In this document: piece by piece, positions 1-8,302 of the stretch
Numbering within the stretch: the stretch's first letter is position 1
Layout: each line of letters opens with the position of its first letter
From: JANQTF01 sp041741415
GTDB lineage: Bacteria; Bacteroidota; Bacteroidia; J057
Length of the DNA: 64,000 bases
Direction: 5' to 3'
NCBI GenBank assembly: GCA_041741415.1
Contig: JBGSKC010000035.1
Span: 186,001 to 250,000 of the forward strand
Position numbers and translations under genes: made by a program
The notes under the pieces: model-generated
Seen by the model: the letters and a program-made list of their open reading frames with translations, nothing else
Database searches by the model: none
What the model was told of the DNA's origin: nothing

Positions 1-554
1 TGGCTCTGAACCCGGCACTGAGCTTTAACAGCTACCTCCAGGCTGGGCAGCAACTGGTCTATGATGACCAGGTGAGCACGCCCACGACCAGGCTGTGGCA
101 GGGGCGGGCCTATGTGCCGAACCTGCGCGAAATGCAGGCGCTATGCAGCCTGCTGGCTCCTGAGTATTTCCGCTTTAACTGGAGCCTGGTGCCTGATGGC
201 TCCCGGCTCCGCGTGGTGAGCCTGGAGATGGAAGTGACCGGCATCATTGCATCGGCTGTCTTCAGCGAGGACATCTTGATCTACCTTGACGGCGACCTGG
301 TGGGCCAGGGGCAAGGTGGCACAGCCACCTACACAGACTTCGTGAGCAAGCGCCTCGATCATGGCACGATCAACGTGGTTGGGCTGTTCGGCTTCTATCC
401 TGGCCTCACCTACACCTTCAAGCTGCCCTTCGACTTCATCACGCTCATAGATGGCCAGGTCTGTACCGGCTACCTGCTCGAGCTTCCAATCACCTTCTCA
501 GGCACCGGCCTGGTAATCCCTTCATTCGACTACAGCCTCCCAATAATCTTATAA
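1..554 (+). CDS. Phage/tail-like protein, 5'-partial
   Basis: The frame is open from the first codon of the window (position 3) to the stop at 552-554, so the gene starts upstream; an internal GTG at 72 is unlikely to be the true start. The visible 183 residues are rich in beta-strand-type alternation, with no signal peptide or membrane helix and no family I recognise. It is followed after 2 bp by a tail-fibre-like gene, and all four genes of this block are spaced or overlapped like a virion structural module. I therefore infer a phage or phage-derived structural protein, but no motif proves it. Confidence 0.55.
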   Translation, partial: ALNPALSFNSYLQAGQQLVYDDQVSTPTTRLWQGRAYVPNLREMQALCSLLAPEYFRFNWSLVPDGSRLRVVSLEMEVTGIIASAVFSEDILIYLDGDLVGQGQGGTATYTDFVSKRLDHGTINVVGLFGFYPGLTYTFKLPFDFITLIDGQVCTGYLLELPITFSGTGLVIPSFDYSLPIIL

Positions 555-556
555 AA

Positions 557-1795
557 ATGCCAATTACGTACGCAAACAAAACCCAGGCTACTACGCCCAG
601 CGTGCCAGTCACAGAGCAGTGGAGGGCTGTCGATGCCAACGAGGTAAAGACCGTGGTAAACGCGCTGGAGACGGCGCTGGGAGCTACAGTGATTATCGGA
701 AGCGGCCCACCCCAATCTGCAAATGGTCTTAATGGCCAATACTGGATGGACCAAGCTGATGGAAAGATATTCGGACCGAAAACTGCAGGGGCATGGAATC
801 TTTCCACCTTCTTTTATGTGAGGCGGCTTGGAAACAGCGCCAATGCACTGGTCGAAGTCAGCGACCAGGGCCAAACCGTGAATATCCGAGCGGCTGGTGC
901 AGTCACTATTGGAGATGAGCTGGGTGTAAATCAGTTTGCATTTATCGGGAGCTCCGACAGCTTCGCCTTCCTTAACCAAGGCAGCGGGCTTACGGTGCTT
1001 GCGGTCGTGACCACCGAAAACAATGAGCAGATCATTGTGACAGCTCCCGATGCCACAGTAAGCGGCCCCAACCAGGCAACTCACCTCATTGCGAGGAACA
1101 GTGGAGGGAAGCTGCTGTCTTACCCGTTGCCATCGCCCAGCTCTGGCAACACGATCCTGAACGGGACGGTGGACCCTGGAGCAGGAACGGGCAACAACGG
1201 CGACTTCTACATCAACACATCTACTCTTAAGATATTCGGGCCAAAGGCTTCCGGAGCCTGGACTTTTGGTGTGGACATGCTTGGAGCTGACGGAGCTCCA
1301 GGCCAGAATGGGGAGGGTGTTTTAGCCGGTGGCACAACGAAGCAGGTGTTGAGGAAAGCCTCCAACACTGATTTTGACATGGAGTGGGCAACCGTCACAA
1401 TGTTTGACGGAACTGGCCTTGTGAATGGCGATATCATGATCTACTATTCGCTGGATCAGACCTTCAAGCGAGACCCCAAGTCTACGGTGAACGCTACCAC
1501 AGGCGATGTGGGAAGCATCAACCTGAACGCCAAAACCGGCAGCGCCTATGGGGAGCCGGATCCACACACAGTCAACACAGTCACGATCAGCACCACCCTG
1601 GCCACCGATGGCTTTGCAACCCTTCGCATCCAAACGGCTGCTGAACCTACCTGGGCCTACGCAGGATTAAGCCCTACCATACGGAAGGTAGGGATGAGCG
1701 CCTGGAGTGCTTCTGGAGTCAACAAGGTGCTCCTCCAGTGCATCAATACGGCCACGCCTGTCATCGAAATCATCCACTTGGGAGTAGAAGCATAA
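557..1795 (+). CDS. Phage tail-fibre-like protein
   Basis: A 412-residue protein. It contains two copies of a short module, NGQYW/NGDFY followed by KIFGPK-(T/A)-(A/S)GAW (around residues 55-80 and 214-240), a motif I associate with phage tail and receptor-binding proteins. A short collagen-like stretch (GADGAPGQNGEG, around residue 243) follows, as is common in fibre shafts. The N-terminus (YANKTQATTPSVPV) resembles the attachment end of fibre proteins. There is no signal peptide. It starts 2 bp after the upstream gene and shares a stop/start overlap with the next one. The tail-fibre role is inferred from architecture rather than a recognised named domain. Confidence 0.6.
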   Translation: MPITYANKTQATTPSVPVTEQWRAVDANEVKTVVNALETALGATVIIGSGPPQSANGLNGQYWMDQADGKIFGPKTAGAWNLSTFFYVRRLGNSANALVEVSDQGQTVNIRAAGAVTIGDELGVNQFAFIGSSDSFAFLNQGSGLTVLAVVTTENNEQIIVTAPDATVSGPNQATHLIARNSGGKLLSYPLPSPSSGNTILNGTVDPGAGTGNNGDFYINTSTLKIFGPKASGAWTFGVDMLGADGAPGQNGEGVLAGGTTKQVLRKASNTDFDMEWATVTMFDGTGLVNGDIMIYYSLDQTFKRDPKSTVNATTGDVGSINLNAKTGSAYGEPDPHTVNTVTISTTLATDGFATLRIQTAAEPTWAYAGLSPTIRKVGMSAWSASGVNKVLLQCINTATPVIEIIHLGVEA

Positions 1796-2649
1796 TGAGG
1801 AGAGCAGCCCTTTTGCGGGCCGCTGCCAAGCCGGTGGCTGCCCCTTTTGACCCGACTGTCGCACCGTATTTTGTGCGATACAAGACCGCGAAGCCTGGCT
1901 ACGCCACCGTGGTTGGTGGTGATGGCAAAACGATGTTCGTGGACTGCCCACAGGACAGCGTCGCTGAGGGGCCGACATGGCCAGGTCTGCAAACGGAAAG
2001 CACCACCGGCCACGCCAGCAACCCTGCCGTGGGCTACGTGTGCGATGACACCCTGAAGGCCTGGCAGCTTCAGGCCGTCAACAACGAGGCTGGTCTGAAA
2101 ACCTCAAATTGGAATGGCGCAACAGAGAACGGCCTGGCTGCCGGAACCGGCAACTTCATGTTTGGGATGTACTTCGAGCAGTGGGGAGGGACTGTAGGCG
2201 ATACCTGGTTTAAGGGCACCGGAACTACTTTCCCAACACTCGACATCGAGAACTCGGGTGGTATTCGGGTGAACATCGGCGACACAGGTAACACGCTGTT
2301 CGATGGCACCGGAACGGCCACCAACACAGGATTCGTGTACCTTACTCCTGCTCCAGTCACTGGCGAAAGGGTGCTGCTGCTGTGCATGAGAGATGTAGCG
2401 GCGAAGCTGTACAGGGTATGGTATGGAAAGGTGGTGCCTGGTGCGACCAGGGCCAACCTCATGGTGGGCGACACAGCAGCGAGCAACTTCTATGTGCAGA
2501 CTCCCAGAAACGACACGCGCCAACAAGTGACCCTGAAGGTCAATGAAGGCACCGCTATCGGCGATATCGTGTATTGGGGAGGTATCACCCTTGCCCAGGC
2601 TACGCAATACGCTGGAGACTTATTGGAAAACCGTGTAGCACTACTCTAA
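1795..2649 (+). CDS. Phage-block hypothetical protein, jelly-roll-like
   Basis: I chose the ATG at 1795 because it overlaps the stop of the upstream gene (TAATG, 1793-1797), giving 284 residues; an in-frame start at 1738 would run deep into the upstream gene. The C-terminal two thirds (for example MFGMYFEQWGG, then VLLLCMRDVAAKLYRVWYG) have the alternating pattern of a concanavalin/LamG-type jelly roll, which would fit glycan binding at a phage tail tip. No catalytic motif is visible. It shares a second TAATG overlap with the next gene, so translation is probably coupled through the block. Confidence 0.55.
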   Translation: MRRAALLRAAAKPVAAPFDPTVAPYFVRYKTAKPGYATVVGGDGKTMFVDCPQDSVAEGPTWPGLQTESTTGHASNPAVGYVCDDTLKAWQLQAVNNEAGLKTSNWNGATENGLAAGTGNFMFGMYFEQWGGTVGDTWFKGTGTTFPTLDIENSGGIRVNIGDTGNTLFDGTGTATNTGFVYLTPAPVTGERVLLLCMRDVAAKLYRVWYGKVVPGATRANLMVGDTAASNFYVQTPRNDTRQQVTLKVNEGTAIGDIVYWGGITLAQATQYAGDLLENRVALL

Positions 2650-4088
2650 TGGCAGTTATTTGGTCTGTTCTCCCTCCAGCAAGCACGAACCAGGCACCGA
2701 GCGTGCCTGGCTGGTTTGGTTCATCTTCTCCCACCAACACGAGCATTACTCTCTCCTGGAGTGCTGCCACTGACAGCGATGGCAGCGTGGCTGGGTATGA
2801 GGTCAGGATTGGCGTGGGTGCGGCTGTGAACGTTGGGAACGTGCTCAGTCATGTAGTGTCTGGGCTTACGCTAGGCACCAGCTACGACTTCCAAGTGCGT
2901 GCTTACGACAACCTTGGCCTGCGAGGAGGATGGAGCTCTGCGGTTACCCAGAGTACTACAGGAACAGCGCCAACGAGTACCTGGGATGCAGAGGTTGCTT
3001 CGGCAGCACAGGTGTTCCGCATGGAAGCGGATATGTTTCCAGAAGGCAACATATCCAAGTCTCAATATGAGTCTGAGCCAGACGCGGACATACCCCACAA
3101 CTCAGGGCACTGGAAAATTACCACAGACCGCTTTGCTCGGAAAACCATTCCAGCACTTGGCAAGGCGCTGATCCAAATGAAAGATCCAGCCCTCACCGGC
3201 ACTAAAGGATCTACCTGGAACCCGTGGAACCGTCGATTGGCCCCTGAAATCAACTGGGGAGCGGACAACCTGGTGCCATACCAAGGCGCAACGCCGGGCA
3301 ACTATGGATTTACCTGGCTGGAGCTGTATTTCCCTGAGCATTCGTTCACTGGAGTAGATGATGAGGAAGGATGGGCAACAAGCCACACCATTAAATTCCT
3401 TGATGGGTGGAACCTTGGAGACGTTGGAGCTACCGGGCAAAACCCACAGGTTGCTAATGACTCGTGGGAAATGGTTTTTACGTTATATTGGTTGCTTACT
3501 CTTCAGAGCAACAACTATTCGCTTAGTACAAAGGGCGATTTTGGTAGATGGCAAGATGGTGTAAGTACAATAGACACAAGCGGCCTTTATAATCCTGTGA
3601 TAAATCTGAATGATAAAATTCAGATGCAAAAGGAATTCTTCCTTGGTCCTGCGTTTTATGCACACGATACGAGGCAGACATACAACTATCAAAACATGAT
3701 GTACTTGCTTTGGCCAGGTACAAACTACCGAATCATTTTCCCCGTTAATGCTCACTTTGAGCTTCGCTACTTCCTGAAGCTCAATACGCCTTCCTCAAGC
3801 GGACCTTACGATGGCCGGGTTTACTTCGAGATGAAGATCAACAGCTGGCCTCGAGCGCTTCCTCCTGTAATTAGCCTAAACACTTGGTTTACAGTGAGAA
3901 ACCTTGTTGATGTCGACTTCAGAGGTTCAGGAACAAGTCCTGTGCTTGATACAGGAAATGGGTTCTTTGCTGGAGGAGGATTGGGTGATGCCTTTATGGA
4001 TGATGATACGATCTATTCTCCAACTCCTGGTTATCCTCCAAGGTATGCAAGAAACTTGTTTTACCAGAAAAGGAACTGGGCGAAATAA
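2649..4088 (+). CDS. Fibronectin type III domain protein, phage-block adhesin
   Basis: The start at 2649 overlaps the previous stop (TAATG) and gives 479 residues. Residues about 15-105 form a fibronectin type III domain: APSVPGWFG, then ITLSWSAATD, GYEVRIG, TSYDFQVRAYD and a GGWSS end. About 370 residues of Trp/Tyr-rich, beta-type sequence follow, with no recognised family; surface binding or polysaccharide recognition is a guess. FnIII modules are common in tail fibres and secreted adhesins, but no signal peptide or T9SS tail is seen, which favours the phage reading. From about 3470 onward the sequence is visibly more AT-rich than flanking chromosomal genes. The gene is closed by a strong terminator 30 bp downstream. 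Confidence 0.6.
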   Translation: MAVIWSVLPPASTNQAPSVPGWFGSSSPTNTSITLSWSAATDSDGSVAGYEVRIGVGAAVNVGNVLSHVVSGLTLGTSYDFQVRAYDNLGLRGGWSSAVTQSTTGTAPTSTWDAEVASAAQVFRMEADMFPEGNISKSQYESEPDADIPHNSGHWKITTDRFARKTIPALGKALIQMKDPALTGTKGSTWNPWNRRLAPEINWGADNLVPYQGATPGNYGFTWLELYFPEHSFTGVDDEEGWATSHTIKFLDGWNLGDVGATGQNPQVANDSWEMVFTLYWLLTLQSNNYSLSTKGDFGRWQDGVSTIDTSGLYNPVINLNDKIQMQKEFFLGPAFYAHDTRQTYNYQNMMYLLWPGTNYRIIFPVNAHFELRYFLKLNTPSSSGPYDGRVYFEMKINSWPRALPPVISLNTWFTVRNLVDVDFRGSGTSPVLDTGNGFFAGGGLGDAFMDDDTIYSPTPGYPPRYARNLFYQKRNWAK

Positions 4089-4118
4089 GTCTTTTAAGAG
4101 GAAGTTAAATTGATATTA

Positions 4119-4146
4119 AAGCCGCTGTAACAAGCGGCTTTTTTTG
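4119..4146 (+). terminator. Rho-independent terminator of the phage-like block
   Basis: The 7-bp stem AAGCCGC / GCGGCTT (4119-4125 with 4134-4140) has an 8-nt loop and runs straight into a T tract (4139-4145). It closes the four-gene phage-like block, 30 bp after the last stop. Confidence 0.85.
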
Positions 4147-4166
4147 GCACTATTTTAAGCCGATTT

Positions 4167-5168
4167 TTGGCAGCGTTTCATTTGCCGATTTTAGTGGTGG
4201 GAGGGGCCCTGCTGGTAGTGAGTTTGTTTGCCAGCCAGGTCTCTCAGCCCTGGATGCTGTTTCCGGTGTTGTATGGGCTGCGCCTGCTGGGCCAGGGCAT
4301 GATGCCGCTGATCGGCTCGACTGCAACAGCCCGGTATTTCCGGGAAGGCCGCGGCAAGGCCCTCTCCCTCATCAATTTTGGGCTGTCTTTTTCGGAGCTG
4401 AGCCTTCCGCTTGCGCTGGTGTGGATCATGGGTGCAGTGGGCTGGCCCTGGGGCTGGGCAGGCATCGCGGGCCTGGTGGCACTTGTTTTCCTGCCCGCCG
4501 TCTGGCTGCTGATTCCATGGGACAGTCCTTTTCAAATGCCGGGAAAAGAAGCTGCAGCAGAGGGCAAGGCAGTTGTCAAATCGGCATCCCGTGCAGAAGT
4601 AATGCGGGACCCCTATTTTTACCTGCTGGTACTGGTGTATCTGTTTTTGCCCCTGTTCATGACAGGCTTTATGCTGAACCAGGCCAGGATCGGGGAGCTG
4701 GTAGGGGCGACTGCTGCCGAAATGGCCCTTGGCATCACGATGTTTGGCGGAGCGAGGATGGTGGCAAATGTGGTGGTGGGACCCCTCATCGACCGGCATG
4801 GTGCCCGCCGGGTGTTTGCATGGTTGCTGTTACCGGTGCTGGTGGGGGTAGGCGGATTGTGGCTGTTTCCCTCCGTATGGACCGTCTGGCTGTACTTTTT
4901 GATGGGGGGCATTTCTTCAGCAACCGCTTCGCTGAGTGCAACAGCCTTGTGGGCAGAGGTGTATGGAACGGACCATCTGGGTGCGATCAAAAGCCTGGTA
5001 TCCACATTTCTGGTGCTGTCAACTGCTGTAGGCCCTATGCTTGTAGGGCTGGGATTGGATGATCCGCAGCAGTTGAATGGCCTGTTTCTCCTGAGTACAG
5101 GAGTGGTGGCAGCGTTGAATTTGGTGGCTTTTGTGGCGATTTCCAGTCTCCTGAAGCGGAGTAAATAG
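4167..5168 (+). pseudogene. MFS transporter, N-terminally truncated
   Basis: This is a major facilitator superfamily permease remnant of 333 residues (usual length 390-420). It begins inside what should be the third helix. Ten hydrophobic segments follow, including the motif-C-like helix (GLSFSELSLP), the central hydrophilic loop (PGKEAAAEGKAV) and the second-half motif A (GPLIDRHGARR, around residue 205). TM1, TM2 and the first motif A are missing. The frame is open only back to a TAA at 4128-4130, inside the terminator of the phage-like block, and the nominal start is a TTG. The simplest reading is that the block inserted into, or recombined with, this gene. Substrate unknown; probably non-functional. 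Confidence 0.7.
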
Positions 5169-5239
5169 GTCAATCCTGCGAAGTCCCAGGGACCGCATGC
5201 AGCAGGGCCTCGCCCTGGTCCGTTTGATAGAAAAATTCA

Positions 5240-5668
5240 ATGATCATGAAAAAGCTGAGCGCGGTTTTGTTATGTCTGGCTGCCTTCGGGGTAGCTTGTG
5301 AGCCTGAGGAGATAAACACTGATTGCGTGCAGGTGAGCCTGCAGTCTGCGGCTTTTACGGGGAACGCCTCTTTTGACGCTGGAATCGACAGCCTGAGCCT
5401 GGACGGCAATCAGTTGTGGCTTCGGGTGGCCTATGGGGGTGGCTGCGATCCTGCCCAGCCTGAGCTTTATGCCTGGGGATCGGTACTGCCAACAGCTTCG
5501 CCGCTCCCTGTTTATCAGGTGAATATGGCTTTGGAAGAAGACGATCCCTGTGAAGCATTGCTTAGGAAAGAATTTTGCCTCAACCTCAACAGCCTCCGCC
5601 TGGGAACTGCGCCCGGCCAACTGATCCTGATGTTAGCCGGGGATACTCTCAGGCTGGATTGGGAGTAG
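5240..5668 (+). CDS. Small lipoprotein, unknown function
   Basis: A 142-residue protein (140 if the second ATG at 5246 is used). The N-terminus MKKLSAVLLCLAAFGVAC is a type II signal peptide whose lipobox cysteine should be lipidated. The mature part has two further cysteine pairs (DC near the start, GGGCDP and DPCEALL...FCL later), suggesting a small disulphide-stabilised periplasmic or outer-membrane domain. I do not recognise the family. It follows the truncated transporter by 71 bp and converges on the ATPase gene downstream. Confidence 0.7.
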   Translation: MIMKKLSAVLLCLAAFGVACEPEEINTDCVQVSLQSAAFTGNASFDAGIDSLSLDGNQLWLRVAYGGGCDPAQPELYAWGSVLPTASPLPVYQVNMALEEDDPCEALLRKEFCLNLNSLRLGTAPGQLILMLAGDTLRLDWE

Positions 5669-5737
5669 GGGGTTGTCAGTGTTGTTGGCAGGAGAGGAAT
5701 GGTCTGAAAATGAGCCTTGGAATTTTCTTTCCCCGGT

Positions 5738-7189
5738 TCAGCGATTCTCAAACAGCGCATCCAGTGTGAGTTGCTGCTCAACAGTGCTGAAGAAATGTTC
5801 GTTGACTTTTGCTCCGAAAGGCGTGAGAAGGATGAGGAAGACAGATTTTCGGGTGCGGCTTTTGTCGAGAAACACACGGCGCTTGGTCCTGAGAACAGAG
5901 GCATACTCCTTGTCCACAACAAACAAGTCGCTGGCGAACTTGATTTCCATAAGTGTGATGCAGTTGTCTTTTCTGTCGAGCAACAGGTCGATCTGTGCTC
6001 CGTCCTCTTCGGGTGTTTGGGCTATGTATCGCCAGGCGGATTGCTCAGTGTAGATCCCGGATATGCCGAGGGCTTTTTTGATTTGCGGAACGTGCCTGAG
6101 GCAGAGGCTTTCAAAAGCATATCCAGCCCAGGTTTTCGCCATTTGACTTTGACTCAGGAGGTTCCATGTGTCGGGGGTGTTACTCCGGTGCCCCTCAATG
6201 AAGCGAAGGTAGAAGAGAGAATATTCGTCTGTGAGGCGAAAAACGGTTTCCTTGTTTTTCTTCCCAAATGGGCGGAAAGAAGTGATGAAATGCGATTGCT
6301 CCAGCTCCTCCAAAACGGCGGTGGTATTTCCTCCTTCCGGGAGGCGGGCCGTCTTTATAATCTCCTGTCGCGTAAGCCCATGATGGGATTGTGCCAGTGC
6401 CCTCACGACCGCCATGTGGTGCTCCGCATTGGAGAAAAGAGCAGGATACAAGCTGGAAAATTCATCGAATAGAAGGCCCTGAGGAGTAAAACAGGTATCA
6501 TTAATCACCTGAACAGCACTTTTCCCAGGCTTAACCTCTTTGAGATAATGCGGAATCCCACCCATTGCCATGTAGATCTGGGTAATGGAGTATCGGTCCA
6601 GAAAAACGCTCCTGCTTTGAAGGAATGATTCTGTTTCAGCAAGGGTAAATGGTTCCAAAAAAAGGCGGCGGGTGATCCGGTTGTGAAGTCCGCCTTTGTC
6701 CTTCACAATCTTCTGAATCATCCAGGAGGCTGCCGATCCGCAGATCACCACAACGACATTCCGCATTTCGGCCCAGCTGTTCCAAAACCAACCCAAAGCA
6801 GTTACAAACCCTGATTTGGGCCCTGCCAGCCAAGGCACCTCATCAAAAAAAACGACCTGCTTCTGATCCTGTGGTTGCTGGTCGAGGAACTGAGTGAGCA
6901 TAAAAAATGCTTCCAGCCAGTTGGCGGACTGTTTTACGGGCACCTTGCTTTGGCTGAAGGCCCCAAGCTGATAGCTGAAATTTTGCAATTGCTCCTCCCG
7001 CCTGGCACCCTGGAGACCAGTGAGCTCAAAGGAGAGATGTTCCCGGTAAGTTTGCCTGACGAGAAAAGTTTTGCCGACCCTTCTTCTGCCAAAAACAGCG
7101 ACCATCTCCGGCCTGCCGGATTGGAGGGCTTCCATGAGCAGCGCCTTTTCGGCCTGGCGGCCAATGATACCGGTTGTTGAATCAGCCAT
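5738..7189 (-). CDS. AAA-type ATPase with DUF234-like C-terminus
   Basis: A 483-residue member of the archaeal/bacterial ATPase family that pairs a P-loop domain with a DUF234 (PD-(D/E)XK-like) C-terminus. Walker A is FGRRRVGKTFLV (around residue 30) and Walker B is VVFFDEVPW (around 120). A winged-helix-like segment (LTRQEIIKTARLPEGGNTT) precedes the C-terminal nuclease-like segment ending in MEIKFA. The ATG at 7189 is chosen; the frame stays open 49 codons further upstream, but that stretch merely translates the hairpin repeat array (FRPLS...IAGEMW) and is not real protein. Members are common in Bacteroidota and archaea with no established substrate. Confidence 0.85.
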   Translation of the reverse strand: MADSTTGIIGRQAEKALLMEALQSGRPEMVAVFGRRRVGKTFLVRQTYREHLSFELTGLQGARREEQLQNFSYQLGAFSQSKVPVKQSANWLEAFFMLTQFLDQQPQDQKQVVFFDEVPWLAGPKSGFVTALGWFWNSWAEMRNVVVVICGSAASWMIQKIVKDKGGLHNRITRRLFLEPFTLAETESFLQSRSVFLDRYSITQIYMAMGGIPHYLKEVKPGKSAVQVINDTCFTPQGLLFDEFSSLYPALFSNAEHHMAVVRALAQSHHGLTRQEIIKTARLPEGGNTTAVLEELEQSHFITSFRPFGKKNKETVFRLTDEYSLFYLRFIEGHRSNTPDTWNLLSQSQMAKTWAGYAFESLCLRHVPQIKKALGISGIYTEQSAWRYIAQTPEEDGAQIDLLLDRKDNCITLMEIKFASDLFVVDKEYASVLRTKRRVFLDKSRTRKSVFLILLTPFGAKVNEHFFSTVEQQLTLDALFENR

Positions 7190-7198
7190 GGCATATCG

Positions 7199-7325
7199 GG
7201 ATAACGGGCGAAATGTGGGGCAAATATACCACATTTCGCCCGCTATCCATTTTGATAACGGGCGAAATGTGGGGTAAAAATATACGATTTCGCCCGCTAT
7301 CCGGAAAGATGGCGGGCGAAAAGGG
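7199..7325. repeat. Array of palindromic repeats, 54-bp period
   Basis: Unit 1 (7199-7248) pairs GGATAACGGGCGAAATGTGG with an inverted copy at 7229-7248 (one mismatch) around an AT-rich loop. Unit 2 (7254-7302) repeats the same left arm exactly 54 bp later, with a slightly decayed right arm (CGATTTCGCCCGCTATCC). A third partial arm (GGCGGGCGAAAAGGG) ends the array. The unit-1 loop carries, on the minus strand, TATATTTG (7221-7228), a perfect Bacteroidota -7 box placed suitably for the ATPase gene. The array may be a REP-like element, a structured 5' region or an operator. Confidence 0.85.
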
Positions 7326-7343
7326 AAGTAGGGCAAGGAAAAA

Positions 7344-8156
7344 TCAGAGGGACGAAGCGGTCATTTTTACCTGAAACGTCTTATTGGGAACCTGTGGAGA
7401 GGGCGGGAAAGAGGCTTCCACAGCGTTTGGCAGGTAAATGCTGATGAGGCAGTTGGAGATGTGGTAAATTTTTCCGCGGGCTTCGGCAGGAGCGCCATCC
7501 AGAATGCCGGCCACCACTTCCCAGCGCGGCTGCTCGTAGTTTTCGGTGGTGTCGTGCCAGAGAATGACTGATTGTTCGTTTTTCAGCAGCTTGAAGCAGT
7601 TGGCTGTGTCTTTCACAACGGCATCGTAGGCATGGTCGCCGTCGATGAAGATCACATCAAACTTCCGCCCCCATTTGTCGAAGTCAAAGGTCATAGAATC
7701 GTGGCCGATATGCTCCACGTTGGCCAGTCCTTTGGAAAACATCCGCTGAAATTCAGCCTCTTTTGCCCAGCCACGGGTTTTCATTTCCTCCTCTGAGAGG
7801 CTGATAGACACCACTTTTTCAGCGACCTCGGCCACATTGCTGAGACTTTCTCCTCTCCAGCTCCCGATTTCGAGGTATTTGCAGCCCTCAAACCGGCGGC
7901 AAACTGCACGCAAAACGGCCAGGTCAATGAGCCGCGAGGTTCCGTCGAGGTAGGTGTAGTTCACCACATCTTCCTCAAAATCAGGGAACAGGGTCAGCAA
8001 ATCCACGGTTGGAAAACCATTCGGCAGTCCATGCTTTTTTTGGACAATGTCCATGCTGCGATGCTTCACCCCAAAGTGATAAAGGTGCTTCAACAAGGCC
8101 CCAAACTTCGTGAGCAGAAGACGGGGAAAAGATAAGAGGAGAGAAATTTTGTCCAT
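7344..8156 (-). CDS. Class I SAM-dependent methyltransferase
   Basis: A 270-residue protein with a Rossmann methyltransferase core. Motif I is YLEIGSWRGES (around residue 95), the acidic strand-4 region is FDVIFIDGDHAYD (around 165), and ILWHDT follows. The IDGDH signature is typical of the Methyltransf_24 / cephalosporin-hydroxylase-like group that modifies sugars or small metabolites. The N-terminal 35 residues are basic and hydrophobic, suggesting peripheral membrane association. It is divergent from the aminotransferase gene and sits next to sugar-modifying genes, so a role in envelope glycan decoration is likely but not shown. Confidence 0.8.
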   Translation of the reverse strand: MDKISLLLSFPRLLLTKFGALLKHLYHFGVKHRSMDIVQKKHGLPNGFPTVDLLTLFPDFEEDVVNYTYLDGTSRLIDLAVLRAVCRRFEGCKYLEIGSWRGESLSNVAEVAEKVVSISLSEEEMKTRGWAKEAEFQRMFSKGLANVEHIGHDSMTFDFDKWGRKFDVIFIDGDHAYDAVVKDTANCFKLLKNEQSVILWHDTTENYEQPRWEVVAGILDGAPAEARGKIYHISNCLISIYLPNAVEASFPPSPQVPNKTFQVKMTASSL

Positions 8157-8302
8157 AACATCCCGATATTCGGGGTTGAAGATCGTTAACCGGGCGAAAG
8201 ATGAGCAAAAAAAGCCTTTACCGGAAAAAAGGATGGCTTTTTTTGGACAGACTTTGATTCTACTTTTACAGAAAATCGCCCGGGACTTTTGACTTCACCC
8301 CT

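Noticed and set aside
7199..7325. CRISPR array
   Set aside because: The repeats are palindromic units in just two and a half copies, without unique spacers of regular length or cas genes.
7190..7336. 49-codon extension of the ATPase
   Set aside because: It only translates the hairpin repeat array (repeating FRPLS...IAGEMW).
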